DNA from: Scolanthus callimorphus
Lineage: Eukaryota; Cnidaria; Anthozoa; Actiniaria; Edwardsiidae
NCBI GenBank assembly: GCA_033964015.1
Contig: CM066913.1
Coordinates: 24,826,790 to 24,890,789 of the forward strand
Direction: 5' to 3'
DNA length: 64,000 nucleotides
The translations under genes and the position numbers were made by a program. Positions 22,601 through 34,000 of the stretch are shown here, piece after piece; within the stretch, counting starts at the first letter, position 1, and each line of letters begins with the position of its first letter. The notes beneath the pieces were generated by a model. It was not told where the DNA came from and searched no databases. It saw only the letters and a list, made by a program, of their open reading frames with translations.

Positions 22601-23139
22601 TCATATTGTGGCCCTACGGCACATTTGGTAATTTGGCCGCCTTGTTGGACTCCAACATGAAATGGGACAGCATTAGGCGCGAGCAGAGGAGGCCTATTGT
22701 GCATGTAATGAAATGGGTGACTATGAAAGAACACCGGAAAAACATTCCGAGTTCTTTCAAAGTCTTCCCAACGCCCTTAGTAATTTCACTTAGGAGCCGT
22801 TTACATGAGAGGGATACGCCTCCTAGAAGGGCTGTCCCTCCAAGGAGGGTTACCCTCCTCTATTGTATTTCCCGCTTGCGTTTACATGAAGGTAGACCAG
22901 GGATAACCATAAGGTAGGGATAACCCTAGCGGCCGGCAAGGTAGAGGGGCTAACTTTTTGTTTACATAAGCCAGGTGTAATCGCTCTGGCTAGAGAAACA
23001 ATCGTGTCTAAATAATACGGATATATTCTAACCTATTTGGAACTTGCCAGTATATAAAGTCAGAAAAAAGTGTAGTTAGGATAGATTTGCTCTATATCCT
23101 CTTATTTTGTTCTGACTTCACACAGAGCTCATGCCGAAG
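19622..23139. other. Intergenic region between the CH gene and CDADC1 (3.5 kb)
   Basis: No gene seen. It holds a 19-base C run at 20954-20972 followed by two copies of CCCCATGAAGT, and a repeat-like segment at 22795-22930 with recurring GTTTACATGA and AGGGTTACCCTCC-type blocks. On the minus strand from about 22290, GGTTCGATTCC resembles a tRNA T-arm, but the rest of a tRNA is missing. The 5' UTR and promoter of the CH gene should lie in the first few hundred bases. Confidence 0.45.
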
Positions 23140-24597
23140 TCAATCGGTCAAGCCGTCTTGTTTGGTACAAGGTCGGTACTCGCTAAGTTCACCAGACCTG
23201 CATTTCTCAAGAAACAAATCTTCGGTGAGGACGCGATTGGCACGTGTAAAGGTTGGCGCAGGAGGAAGCACAAACCTACCCACCCCTACCCCCAAGAGTA
23301 GCGGCATGCACTCATCGCAAGGATTCATGGTCACAAATGCAGTAGTGCCACCGCCTTGAATCTCGCGGCAGTTCCTGAATATCACCGCATTCTGTTCTGC
23401 GTGGATTATGTATGGAAACTTTAGTTGGTTCCTTGAAGGGCGTGGCTTGGACCCCGTCCAGACCCAGTCGGAAGCTCGCGGGAACACACCATAACCTGCT
23501 CCATTTACAAAGCAGTTCCACCCTACCCCTACTATCTCCCGAGCCTTCGTTAGAACACAGCCAACTCCTATTCGTGTATCATCCGTTGCGTGCGAAATCA
23601 TCTGTGCCAGTCGACTCAAGTGCAGGAACTCGTTTTGATCAATCTCTGAAACATTCTGGTCCTTTTGTTTGTTGACAAGGATCCAATGCCTTTTGGGTAC
23701 GTCATAAAACGTGCCCCCCCAAACCCACTTCAGAAATCTCATCATCTCCTCGCGAATCGTCACCTTGGCCTCTTCAAGAAACCACTCATACCACGTCGGC
23801 TTGTGCTCGTTTGCATCAAGAGCGCCGAAATAATCAAAGAACTTATCCCTAAACCACTCTCTTTCTTCACGGTCGTCGCGTTGCAGGCCACTGCTCTTCT
23901 CTCCTGTCATTTCTATAGTTACACGATCGAGATTGTAATGAGATTTTTGACGACTGAGCAGACGCAGCTGCTGCAAACTCACTTCCGGTATAAAAAGTGA
24001 CAGGGTAACGCAGCTTCGCTGAAATATACTTTCAGTACTTAAAATGTCTTCCTCTTTTTCTGGTCTCAGTGGCAAGTAATAGACTTGTCTAACCTCCACT
24101 TGTGCTAACAACTTTGAACAATACGCACAAGGCAATCTCGAAAGGTAGACAGTGCAGTGTTTTACTTGATCGGGGTACTTGACAACTGCTTGTAAACCGC
24201 CATGGATATTACCTCTACTGCAGTCTATTGAAAGTACACGCTCGTTCGGTAGAATAAACACTGCACCGATTCGCATACCAGATGTGCTTTGAGCCCAGGG
24301 CGAGTCTTCCATCCACAAAGCCAAGGCCATGTAGATATCCCGTTGCCGTATACGCGACTCGTGATTCTCGTACTCTTCTCTCGGTAGACCATCTCGGGGA
24401 GGTATTGATAATTCGTCTCCTCTATCATGCTTTAATGTTTTGCTGCCCTCTTGTGAGGGATCTTCGTCAAGAGGTCGTTTTTCCTGGCCGCTTCTTTCCC
24501 CTTCTGGTGCAAGATACATGCTTTGTACACTCTGCGAAGTTTCTTCCCCGGTTTCTTCAGTGATTTTTACGCGATCATGACACGTGGAGTCACACAA
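23140..24597 (-). CDS. CDADC1: Cytidine/dCMP deaminase domain-containing protein (CDADC1-like), single exon
   Basis: This is an intact frame of 485 codons with two deaminase folds. In the first (about 88-180) the zinc ligands remain as H132 and PCAYC (C157, C160). The usual His-x-Glu reads H-G-G, so the proton-shuttling glutamate is gone and this fold is probably structural or regulatory. In the second (about 325-470) the complete site is present: HAEQNAVIF (H399, E401) and MNPCDECMP (C427, C430). The order of a degenerate fold followed by an active one, and the overall length (vertebrate protein about 510 residues), fit CDADC1. That family acts on deoxycytidine nucleotides, not on nucleic acid. 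The absence of introns is odd beside the intron-rich neighbours; a retained retrocopy or ancestral intron loss are both possible. The first 80 residues are polar and disordered. The start ATG is the first in frame after an upstream stop-rich stretch. An APOBEC/AID-type enzyme is unlikely because the HAEQNA and PCDEC spacing is that of the dCMP-deaminase class. Confidence 0.85.
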   Translation of the reverse strand: MCDSTCHDRVKITEETGEETSQSVQSMYLAPEGERSGQEKRPLDEDPSQEGSKTLKHDRGDELSIPPRDGLPREEYENHESRIRQRDIYMALALWMEDSPWAQSTSGMRIGAVFILPNERVLSIDCSRGNIHGGLQAVVKYPDQVKHCTVYLSRLPCAYCSKLLAQVEVRQVYYLPLRPEKEEDILSTESIFQRSCVTLSLFIPEVSLQQLRLLSRQKSHYNLDRVTIEMTGEKSSGLQRDDREEREWFRDKFFDYFGALDANEHKPTWYEWFLEEAKVTIREEMMRFLKWVWGGTFYDVPKRHWILVNKQKDQNVSEIDQNEFLHLSRLAQMISHATDDTRIGVGCVLTKAREIVGVGWNCFVNGAGYGVFPRASDWVWTGSKPRPSRNQLKFPYIIHAEQNAVIFRNCREIQGGGTTAFVTMNPCDECMPLLLGVGVGRFVLPPAPTFTRANRVLTEDLFLEKCRSGELSEYRPCTKQDGLTD

Positions 24598-24650
24598 CTT
24601 CGTTGTTGCAACAGATTGATTCGAGCTGTAATCGTATCGCCTACACTATT

Positions 24651-24779
24651 TATAGGCAACAATAGCCGGTCTAAAATAACAAACGAAGAGCCTAACTTGA
24701 CAGTGTGAGATCGTACCGTACTATATAGGTAACAATGGCCGGTCTGAAAATAACAAATGAAGAGTCCAACGTGGCAGTG
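24651..24779. repeat. Direct 55-bp duplication just upstream of CDADC1
   Basis: TATAGGCAACAATAGCCGGT and on (24651-24705) recurs with a few changes at 24724-24779 (TATAGGTAACAATGGCCGGT). The period is 73 bp. A (GA)n run follows at about 24779-24797. Both units lie within 190 bp of the CDADC1 start codon and so overlap its likely 5' UTR or promoter. Confidence 0.8.
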
Positions 24780-24809
24780 AGAGAGAGAGAGAGAGAGCAG
24801 AGAGCAGAG

Positions 24810-26109
24810 AAAACATTTCTTAGAAATTGGGGAAGTTATAACGCACTATTTACCTTCAGCTTCTGGAGATCTCTGTTCTCGTGACAGGATATTCTAGGTC
24901 GACACAAATGGTGAAATGGCCTCACGGCACTTGTCTTCTCATGAGGTAGACAAACATAGTTTTTGTGAGCCTGCTGTGCAGGGCCGTTAACCAGAAGGGG
25001 AAAAAACGTTACCGAAACAGAGTTAGCCATTGAATGGTTATTTACCCAAAATATACTTTTTTCTCAATAACTAAAGTCTGTGCTCTGTAGCAGTTCTGGG
25101 TTTGGGGTGCGGTGTAATGCAAATATGGTCTCATTGTTGTAAGTCTGTGTAGCAGTTCTGAGGGTGGGGCATAATTCAGATATTCAGTCTTGTTGAAGAA
25201 ATGGAAATGAAAGAATGAAATATTTTAGTATTTGTATACCGCAAATTAACATGTGTGATCAAATGTGGTTTACAGTTGCGATGTCTGATCTCTCTACAGA
25301 CTGCAATTTCCTACTGCAATTTACAATGGGTGGGATTATATAGCAGGAATTGTTGAATATCGCAGTTATTGCAGGACAGGGTTCCCATGTTTATAGGCTT
25401 TCAAAATTCAAGGACATTTAAAAACATAAATGACCTTTCACAATGAAACAATCAAAAACACCGGAAAATGTTGGCAGGTTTTCGTGCATTATGTATCAGT
25501 CAATTCCAGCGGTGACCATGCCTCTCCCCCCCCCCCCCCCCCCCCCCCGGGACACCGGGGTGGGGAATTTTGAAAACGTTGCTGTCCCGGGGGTCGGGTT
25601 TTGTTTTTCTCTAGGGGAGGGGTTGGGAAATTTTGGTTCTCTTTCACAATCTTTTAGCGCGTTGAGTTTTACGGAACTACAACACCCGTTCACTTCCCTA
25701 ACCAGTTAAACTATCAATTAGCAGTTGCGATGTCCCAGTTACAGAAAATAACGTCACACAAAAATAAAATGCCGAGCATGGCCCGTATACACCACTCTAG
25801 TGTTGAGTTGAAAAATCTTGAGACTCACGGCAAAACCGGGAGAGTTGACGTCCATGCCCTAAGAGGTAACTATCTTGAGAAAATTGCAAGTTTTCGAATT
25901 TTACCCCCTAAAAGTTACCAGAGGCCTGATTTTAAACCCTAAAGGTACGACGAGCACCCTCGCCCCAAAAATAGGGGAGTCCTCCCCCCGGGAAATTTCT
26001 TGCGATTTTTTCATACAGTTGTTGAATTTGAGACAAAATCTCCCGGTTTTGGACTTTTCAGGGTTGGCAGGTATGAGAGTCGTATGGAGATCAAGTCTAG
26101 TATTAGCAT
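24810..26109. other. Intergenic stretch with poly-C tract
   Basis: No gene seen. C23 at 25526-25548 is followed by GGGACACCGGGGTGGGG and GGGGGTCGGG, the same style as the homopolymer-bearing repeats at 39311 and 55948. Confidence 0.4.
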
Positions 26110-26234
26110 TTGTGCCGAATTTGGAGGAATAGTCCAGTTTCGAATTGTCTGCTCTACCGCTAAATAGGCATCAGCACTATTCAGCGGTAGAGCGGCGAAT
26201 TCGAAACTGGGCTATTTCACCAAATTCGGCACAA
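26110..26234. mobile_element. Short palindromic element, 125 bp
   Basis: TTGTGCCGAATTTGG at the left is matched by CCAAATTCGGCACAA at the right. Inside, CCAGTTTCGAATT and AATTCGAAACTGG, then GCTCTACCGCT and AGCGGTAGAGC, also pair. It would form an almost complete hairpin with a loop of about 15 bases. Confidence 0.85.
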
Positions 26235-27082
26235 CTGCAAATTAAGTACTAGATTGGTATATCTGCAGTACCCCAAACCCACGTGTAAGCTCCTAAATAT
26301 GGGTTGGCACTTTGTCTGGTTCGCCAGCCTTATCCTCATAAAGGGGACTCAAGATTTTTGTATGCCAACAGGTGTCCTCCATGCAAGAGTCCATTTAAGG
26401 AATGGTCCATGCTTAGCGTGCGTATATCCAGTTCTGGAAGCACGCGGATAGTTGAGAGAGCACGAAGGTAGCGTAAGAGTCGCACGAGGCGTTTAGTACA
26501 GCAGATTGGTGCAAAATTGTGCAAATTGATGTTACAAGCATGAAATTTGGCAGAGTGGTAGAGCTTGATGTCATGAGCAATTCTATATAAAAACCACGCC
26601 CAAAAGTAAATACTTCCAGATAGCATAAAGATGGGTTTATTTATCTTTGTTAAAGAAATAAGAACGTCTTAATTTTACACAAAAGCCTTAATATGTTACT
26701 TTATTCACAAATAGATGTCCTGCATTACTATACATATTGAGTCACGCCCTTTATTGCTTACTTACAGCCTTGATAGATGTACACTTCACTATTTGGCAAA
26801 ATCTATTTCTGGAGTTTCCTTTTTCTCCAAATTACAAGTATTGATAAGATGTTTTATGCGGCATTATTCTTAAGTTAAACCACACCCTATTTCAGGTACT
26901 TCCAGTGTTGAAAGTTATGAAATAAAAAAAAAACATTTAAAGCAAAAGTATTTAAATTTGATTGAGCTGCCACGATTAGCTTGGCCTCCTGCATCAACAA
27001 AAATTCCATATTTTGTTACATGCCTCTCTGAAAAGTCTAAATATTATGAAGTCCTAAACCAGCAATGAAAATTAACTTAGTC

Positions 27083-27286
27083 TTACTGTCGTTCGTAACC
27101 TCTTCTGTACTTGCACATGGTAGTGCATTGAGGGCGTGCTTTGACAAATTTACAGCGCCCTCGACACCACTTATCCGGTTGACAGCCGCATTGCACGAGT
27201 AGCTGACACGTTGTAGAGATCACGGGGAGTACGGTCCAGATTGTTGGTTCAGCATTTATTACATGATGGCTTTTTCGCCATCCCAA
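27083..27286 (-). pseudogene. Cys-rich ORF remnant of a transposable element
   Basis: Near its end the frame has CQLLVQCGCQ, then CRGRCKFVKARPQCTTMCKY. This C-x-C...CRGRCK...C-x3-C spacing recurs in cnidarian transposon-encoded proteins. It resembles a CXC-type zinc-binding tail but lacks most of the domain. No protein is complete. Confidence 0.4.
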
Positions 27287-27638
27287 CTCTGATGGCTATG
27301 GGAGACTTCTCCCCAGTAGGTATCACATCCATCTTTGGTCTTCTGGGAAACATGTCCACCCTTGCCACTCAAAGGCTTTCTCCTTGCATACGATGTTTGG
27401 GGCTGGGTCCGAGGGCCAGAGGATTTTTTCACTTTGATGCTACAGAGCTGTGAGCCCTACCAGGGGTGATTAGGAGCTCTTGGGGGACTGGCTCCGAATT
27501 TCAGTTAGTACAACTGACGATGCTTGATGTCTGGTCATACAAGAACACATTGAAGTGAGCTCTAGCATAATTCCTGGATGGAAGGAACATCATCGTCAAC
27601 CATCTGCTTCCACCAACCACATGAGTCAGTGCTGCCAC

Positions 27639-27944
27639 TCAAGGACTTGACCTCTTTGTACCAATGGGTAACGTCAGAGCTGACACTTTGCGAGTATAGT
27701 ATTTAGCTTTAGATGATTTGAATTCTCGTTGCACTTTATTCCTTAGGTCTTTATACTGGTAGGACTCTTTCTTGTGCTCTGACAGAGCAGTTTGTCTTTG
27801 AACGATCAGAGAGGTCAATCTAGGGATATGGTGATATGGCTCTCGAGCTTCTGCTCGTCTTCTTATTCCTTGAACTCGTTTATCTCTTGCGCCTACCTTC
27901 GAACTGTTGTTGCCACGTCCCGAGGCAATGTCTATCTTCTTCAT
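27639..27944 (-). pseudogene. LINE pre-RT fragment
   Basis: The frame contains LIVQRQTALSEHKKESYQYK followed by LRNKVQREFKSSKAKYY. This matches, block for block, the linker seen in the minus-strand LINE at 10182-10379 (LILKRQRALAVYGKDSHHYK then ELRNKVQR). It is a short relic lying inside the 26401-29141 element. Confidence 0.7.
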
Positions 27945-29141
27945 GTTGTTTGCTAGTAATGGCGCACATAAAGAATAAACAAATGATAATGCGTAGTGCT
28001 TTTACGTCTTACGGTTCTCTTCTTTTAGCATAATTACAACGGCGGCTCCGTCATATCACGACTGCAATGACTTCAGGGGGCTCACTATGAACAGTAGGGG
28101 CAACCATCTCCAGCCATCCTGTGAGGTCCGACTTGTCGCAGGAACCTAGGTCACCAAAGGTGGATATAGGGATAGTGGAACTAAATATTGATGCACTCGC
28201 TACAAGAAACGTTTGCTTTCAGAAGAAAGAATGTGAAATGATTTTTAGATACACGGAGATACAGTTATGTAGTGGATTGTACATTTCAGTTCACCCCTCG
28301 CCTCCCTTCGCCTGATAGCAGACATTAAAACATGCTTCAAAAGTAACATCTTACCAAACGGATATCGAATTGCTAGAAAGCAGTACATGACAACGGTTAT
28401 TTTTGGGCAACCTTTTTTCTTCTACGCTAGCTGGCGGGCTAGTGGGGTGCTCATAGTTGGTGAGGTCTTGCATTGTGTGGAAAACCGTTCGAAAAGTTAT
28501 GTAAGAGAACATTTTCCTATAGAAAAGTGTACTTGCGAAAAGAAGTGGTAGAGTTGAAGCAAGAAAAGTCGAATTAAAATCTTTAATGTCTCTTTCTTAG
28601 CTCAAAAGCCAAAAATGTTGAATGTGCCAAATACAGGCATTTTGGGCGTGTGATTAGCTACGAAGGTGCTAGGTAATTTGTCTGTAATAGGTTGCAAAAA
28701 GATTTCAATAATAACTATCATGTTTAATTCATTTTTGTAAACCCTTACATTCGTCACTGTAATACCTGTAAGTACCGCAATTGGGCGTGGTTTGTCTGCC
28801 TAAACTTGAAGGGCATGCAATCTCAACATTATGTGAAGTTTGGAAGAATTTGGAAAACGTTTAGTCAGGCTTTTATTCTTATATAAGATAATTAATTCCA
28901 CCTCTGTAAAACGGAAAGTATGCACGTTTGGGCGTGGTTTTTGCATCAAGACTACTTAGGGTATGAAGCTCTGTCTTGTGCCAAATTTCATGCTTGTAAC
29001 ATTAATTTGCACAATTCGACCTAAATTCTGCACCAATCTGCTGTACTAGTTAGCCGAGTGCGACTCTAGCTAGCTGAGTGCTCTCTCAACTATCCAAGTG
29101 CTTCCAGAACTGGATATACGCACTGCTAAGTATGGACCATT

Positions 29142-31016
29142 GCTTTTATAACATAGACAACGAAGTTTCGCAAAATAAAGTTGGAAACAAAACGCACGCA
29201 AACAACAATCCCCCATAACTTGCAAGAAAAATTTAAGCCTAAATCATGCTCAAACGGGAATAAAATTCGGTTGGAATTATAGAACTGGATATACACACGA
29301 ACTGACAAATCTCCTCTCTTTTTAGCCGTTTTAGTTACACTGTAAGTGGACTTTTCAAAAGCTAGTGGAAAATAATACATCGTTTTGTGTTTCAACAACA
29401 TCGTTGCATTCAGCACTGAAACTTTACAAGGAAACCCTTTTCAAATTAAATGACAAAATCAACTTGACTATTTCGTAGAAAATATAATGAAAACATAGTC
29501 TTTTCTGATTCTCATATTTTATTAGGCAATCATGGCATTGCAAGAGAAAACAATACGAAGAAAATCGAAAGCAGCGAAGGAAACTTTAACTCGCCAAAAG
29601 AGAAATTGCAAACTACTAAATTTGAAGTAGCTGATTTCAGGGTTAAAAAACATTAATCCCAAACAAAATTAATTTGGATCAATTGAATTGCTTACCTGCT
29701 AACTTGTTCCTTTCACGAATTTTTCACATGACAGTTTTGTGGCCAGCTCTGAAGTAGAAATTCTTCCGGACTTGAATAAAAACAGCACTCAAAACAGAGC
29801 CCTCAAAACTCGCACGAAAAGGAGCAAATTTTGCAAAAATAAACCTATCTATCAGTCATCGGATTTCCCAAACTACAGAAATCCATCTGAAACAGGTTCC
29901 TTTTCACTTGCTTTCAATTTCCAGAGCTTGTTTTAGATCCAGGGTGTGTTTTTGACAGCTTTTGTGACATTGGCGAGCTCAATCTTGCCTCCCGTTTCGC
30001 TTGATTCCGAGTGATGACGTAATTTCTATGGGAAATCTCTATGGTATATCCATTTCTTTCACATAGAAAATCAGCCAATCAGAGCGCGCGTTATATCGTG
30101 TCTATGTTATAATACTAAGAGTATCGATCTGCTACTAAGTTTGCCGCCAACACAGTAAAGTGAGTGCTATTTATAGCACATAATATGCATTGCTGGCGGA
30201 AAATCCTATGTGAAAGATTGCTACTCCTAGTAATGGACTCCTGGTCTACGTCAATACACTGATAACAATAACAAAACATTGCTGGTTTGCGTGGTATGCT
30301 ATTATTTCACAGATCAACAAAGAACATATTTTCATGCGGAATTCATATATTTACAGATCAAATTTTCTTTTTTTTCAACGAACGTTGGGAAATCAATATG
30401 AAGATCAACTTCTCTGTGAAAGTTTTTCAGAAAAGGGCGGTGCCATAATGACTTGTACTGGTTTTAAATTACAATTCACATACTGTATCTCATGTGGATT
30501 TCTTTCAAAACATTTCACATATACAACATGAGACAATAATATATAGAATGGATGTCATAAATATTGTTTTGATTGCTGTGCTGGTTTCTCTATATTTGCG
30601 CTAAAATTTTCACTCGTGCGTGATGTCGTGGAGAAAAATGTTCCAAACTCCATTGTATTACTCGCAGTTGCCCCTATGATGCAAGGCAAATTTCTCTAAA
30701 ATAATCAGAAAAACAGCCGTTTTCAGTTTGGCATCTGAACAGGTATCAAATTACTGTACCCAACCTTCTACCTATAGTACCTATTTTTTTTTTCTTCTCA
30801 TAAGGAGATTTTGCACAATCAAGAAAACACCAAGAGAACACATCATGGACAAGTTACACAGTTTCAAGAAAAGTGTCAACCTTTGCGTCACACGTTGCAT
30901 TTTGTACTGCAGGCCGCGAATCATCGTGTAGTAGCTTGGTGCTGTAATCCAGTATGGATCTGAATGACTGAGTGATTCCCTAGCATGGACTGTACAGGCT
31001 CTCCAGACGCTTGACG
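29142..31016. other. Stretch downstream of RNF220, with 3' UTR at its right side
   Basis: No independent gene seen. The RNF220 3' UTR should occupy the part next to 31017. No clear AATAAA was found on the minus strand there. A weak inverted pair TTATAACATAGACA (29147) and TGTCTATGTTATAA (30100) may bound another old element. Confidence 0.4.
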
Positions 31017-31088
31017 TCACAAGTAAATTCTTCGTAGGTCGTTTGGAGATGTAATCATATTACATTGGGGACATAATTTCTTGGCGCC
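31017..31088 (-). CDS. RNF220: RNF220 last coding exon
   Basis: The acceptor is TCCTTCTTTTAG. It encodes GAKKLCPQCNMITSPNDL and RRIYL then TGA: the last zinc-ligand pair and the invariant C-terminal tail of the RNF220 RING. There is nothing after the stop, as in vertebrates. Confidence 0.95.
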   Translation of the reverse strand, partial: GAKKLCPQCNMITSPNDLRRIYL

Positions 31089-34000
31089 CTAAAAGAAGGA
31101 AGGTTCTTATTACTAGGCGGTAGTCTCTACCATACTCGCAGACATAAGTTATCGTGGTAGATATTGCATGATTCTCATCCCCTACGGTGGAGTACGTCGG
31201 TACTTCCTACCTCCGCGTCTGATCAACGCCACGGACGAGAGGTTCTGGATCAGAATCACGCAACTATCGGCCAATCAGAGTTAAGTTTATATCCCACCAG
31301 CTTTCGAAAGAATTTACCCAGCTAACTGTTAGAATATGGATATGATATCTTCACCTTGTCGTCTGGGCAAAGGAAAGGTACAATTTTCAGCGCAGAGGAA
31401 GTGCCAAAGAACTCTTACTATCGTAGCGGATGAGAATCAGACTATCCAAGGGACAGACGTGCCCCGATTAGATGGGGATAGAGGTAAACTGATATACTAT
31501 CAAGATGGAACGATCCTTCTCATTTTGAACGATGTAATCGGTAAAATGTTTAACATCTCATCAGCCCGACGCGTGTGAATAGGACAATGCGTGATTCAAC
31601 GTCTTCTCTTGATATACCATAATGCAATGTTACAGCTAAAACCGTTGCATCGCGACCCACGTTTTCAAAAACATCAAATTATTTTTTGATTTTTTACTTT
31701 ACTGTTCCGCCAATCAAACTATCTGAGCCAATGAAACTCTTGCCCTGTTTCGCCTAGTGCAGTCAACTGGCTTCCCTCTGAACTGAAACCAGACAACGTC
31801 GCGACGGAAAGCCAGGCGACTGCACTAGGCGAAACAGGGCAAGAATCTGATTGGCTCATAAGATTTGACTAGCGGAACAGCAAAGCGAAAGTTTTGAAAA
31901 CACGGGTCGCGATGCAACGATTTTAACTGTGACATTTACGCGTAATGATTTTAAGACAAAACATGTTCCGCCCATGACCTGAATGACCACCGTGCCAATA
32001 GATCCAACTGAACTGGAATCTGAGGTGCTGAATTAATTGTGGACGCGGTCTTTCATAAGCAAGATGTTACTTACCAAAGTTCTGAGCCAACATTCCTCAC
32101 AGTGCACGTGCCAGCACGAGATGGAGACTAGTGGGACGCTATAGGGTTCCTACAAGATATCAAGATGTGTCAGAAACGCCCAACCAGGCTACAATGATCG
32201 CGGCAGTCAAGTACAGCCTTTACCGAAGATGTATAACTTACCATACAGATGAGACATTTCACTTTTTCTGTCGCCGTTTGCTTCTCCTACAGGTGAAAAG
32301 TAAAGACATTTAGGACAATGAACCTGAAGAAAAACAAACGCCGCTCTAATCTTGAACCGTCTCTAATGTAAAGGAGGAACGTCTATAGTCTAAGCACATT
32401 TGCATTCATTCTCGTACCTAGAGCTCCCCGGCTCATCTGCTCGCGGGGAGGCTCTGGGGACATTCATTTCAAGGCCTTCATTGATTGGCTGATTTTGAAC
32501 GTTGGGGCATGCGCAGAAAGTTATTTCACTCTATGGCTCTGTATCAAATCTCGTGCATGCATCAATGGCTGTCACTAGAGCTTCAAGGCCTTCATTGATT
32601 GGCTGATTTTGAACGTTGGGGCATGCGCAGAAAGTTATTTCACTCTATGGCTCTGTATCAAATCTCGTGCATGCATCAATGGTTGTCACCAGAGCTGTGT
32701 GACGAGCCGGGGAGCTCTGGGCTCGAGAATGATTTGCTTTAGTAAGGGTTCATGATAAGTTCGGCGTTGCGAAGAATTTCCTATATATCTTTGTAAGGAG
32801 CAAAATTACTAAGTGTGCTCCCCCCCCAGCGAAAGCTTCGAAATGTAATGTTCGTAGAAGGCCGAAAATGTATCACAATACACAATCGCTGGAAACAACT
32901 GGATTTCACTTGTCTCTCTTAACAGAAGCTGGCGGAAAATAGGGAAAATATGAGAATTTGACACCTTGCAAGTGCTTACCAGATCTTTCACTTTGGTTCT
33001 GAGGGAGCTGATCACCACTTCTGGGTCGCTGGAGCTGGAGAGGGAAAGATATATTTGAGTAAGAATATCAACATCAGACGTTGTGAAGCAGCATAAGCTC
33101 GCGCACAATTTGTTGCACAAGCGTTTGTATAGGATACATTGGAGTTTGAAAAACACAAGAAAACAGAAAAGTAAATGAAATGCAAAGAGATAGAAAGTGG
33201 TCTTTCCTCGCAGTTTGACGACTGAAAGTCGAATGCAAGAGTTTGCAGGGCAATGAAAAGAGCAGTAAACGTTAATTACACATTGCACTGGACACATTTT
33301 CAAAGGGCTGATATTATGGAGACGTAAGACTGACCACAGAGAAGGAATATTTAGTTTTATTATATAGACACGAGTGTTTTACTGGGAAATACGCCACTCG
33401 TAGATCTCATACGAAACTACATCCGGGTCCTCAGTGACATATTTTCCATATCCTCACTAGTGAGGATATCGGTCAAAACAAAAGTGCTTGGAAATCAATT
33501 TGGAATATTTTTTCTGGTTTGTCTATATAATAAAAAGAAAATTACACGGTGGCTCGAAGATATGAGTTTTATTTTCTCGTGTCAAAAACAATATTTTACT
33601 CATTCGCTGCGCTCATTCGTAAAATATTGTTCTTGCCACTCGAGAATAAAACTCATATCTTCGCGTCACCGTGTAACAATAATAATAATAATAATAACAA
33701 TAATATACATTTATATAGCGCTTATACGACCGTTCTGAGCGCTTTACAACTAGAATGACATAAATAAAATGAAAAATTATAATATAGTTGAAACAAAATA
33801 AAAATGAGTAAAATCGTAACACTTAATAAAATAAAAAAGAGAAATGGCAATTACATGAAGTGTAAAATAATATAAGGTAAAAACAGGGTAAAAATAAGTA
33901 AAAATCATAAAAAACTAAGACTAAAAAACTAAGACATAAAAAACTAATATCCTCTATATATGTGCGGTAGACGGAACTCAAGCGTAGGGGACTTACTCGG

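Larger units (their letters stand above)
26401..29141. mobile_element. 2.7-kb DNA element with ~230-bp terminal inverted repeats
   Basis: The left end AATGGTCCATGCTTAGCGTG and on, through TATATCCAGTTCTGGAAGCAC and GCAAATTGATGTTACAAGCA, is matched in inverse at 28915-29141 (CTTGTAACATTAATTTGCAC, GTGCTTCCAGAACTGGATAT, TATGGACCATT). Both ends also carry a GGGCGTGGTTT motif that recurs inward at 28665, 28790 and 28935. The core has a decayed minus-strand Cys-rich frame (27083-27286) and a LINE scrap (27639-27944). No target duplication is obvious, so the superfamily is open. Confidence 0.7.

Noticed and set aside
32809..33303. 164-codon minus-strand frame as a gene of its own
   Set aside because: Only a 55-bp RNF220 exon within it is real; the rest is intron read-through.
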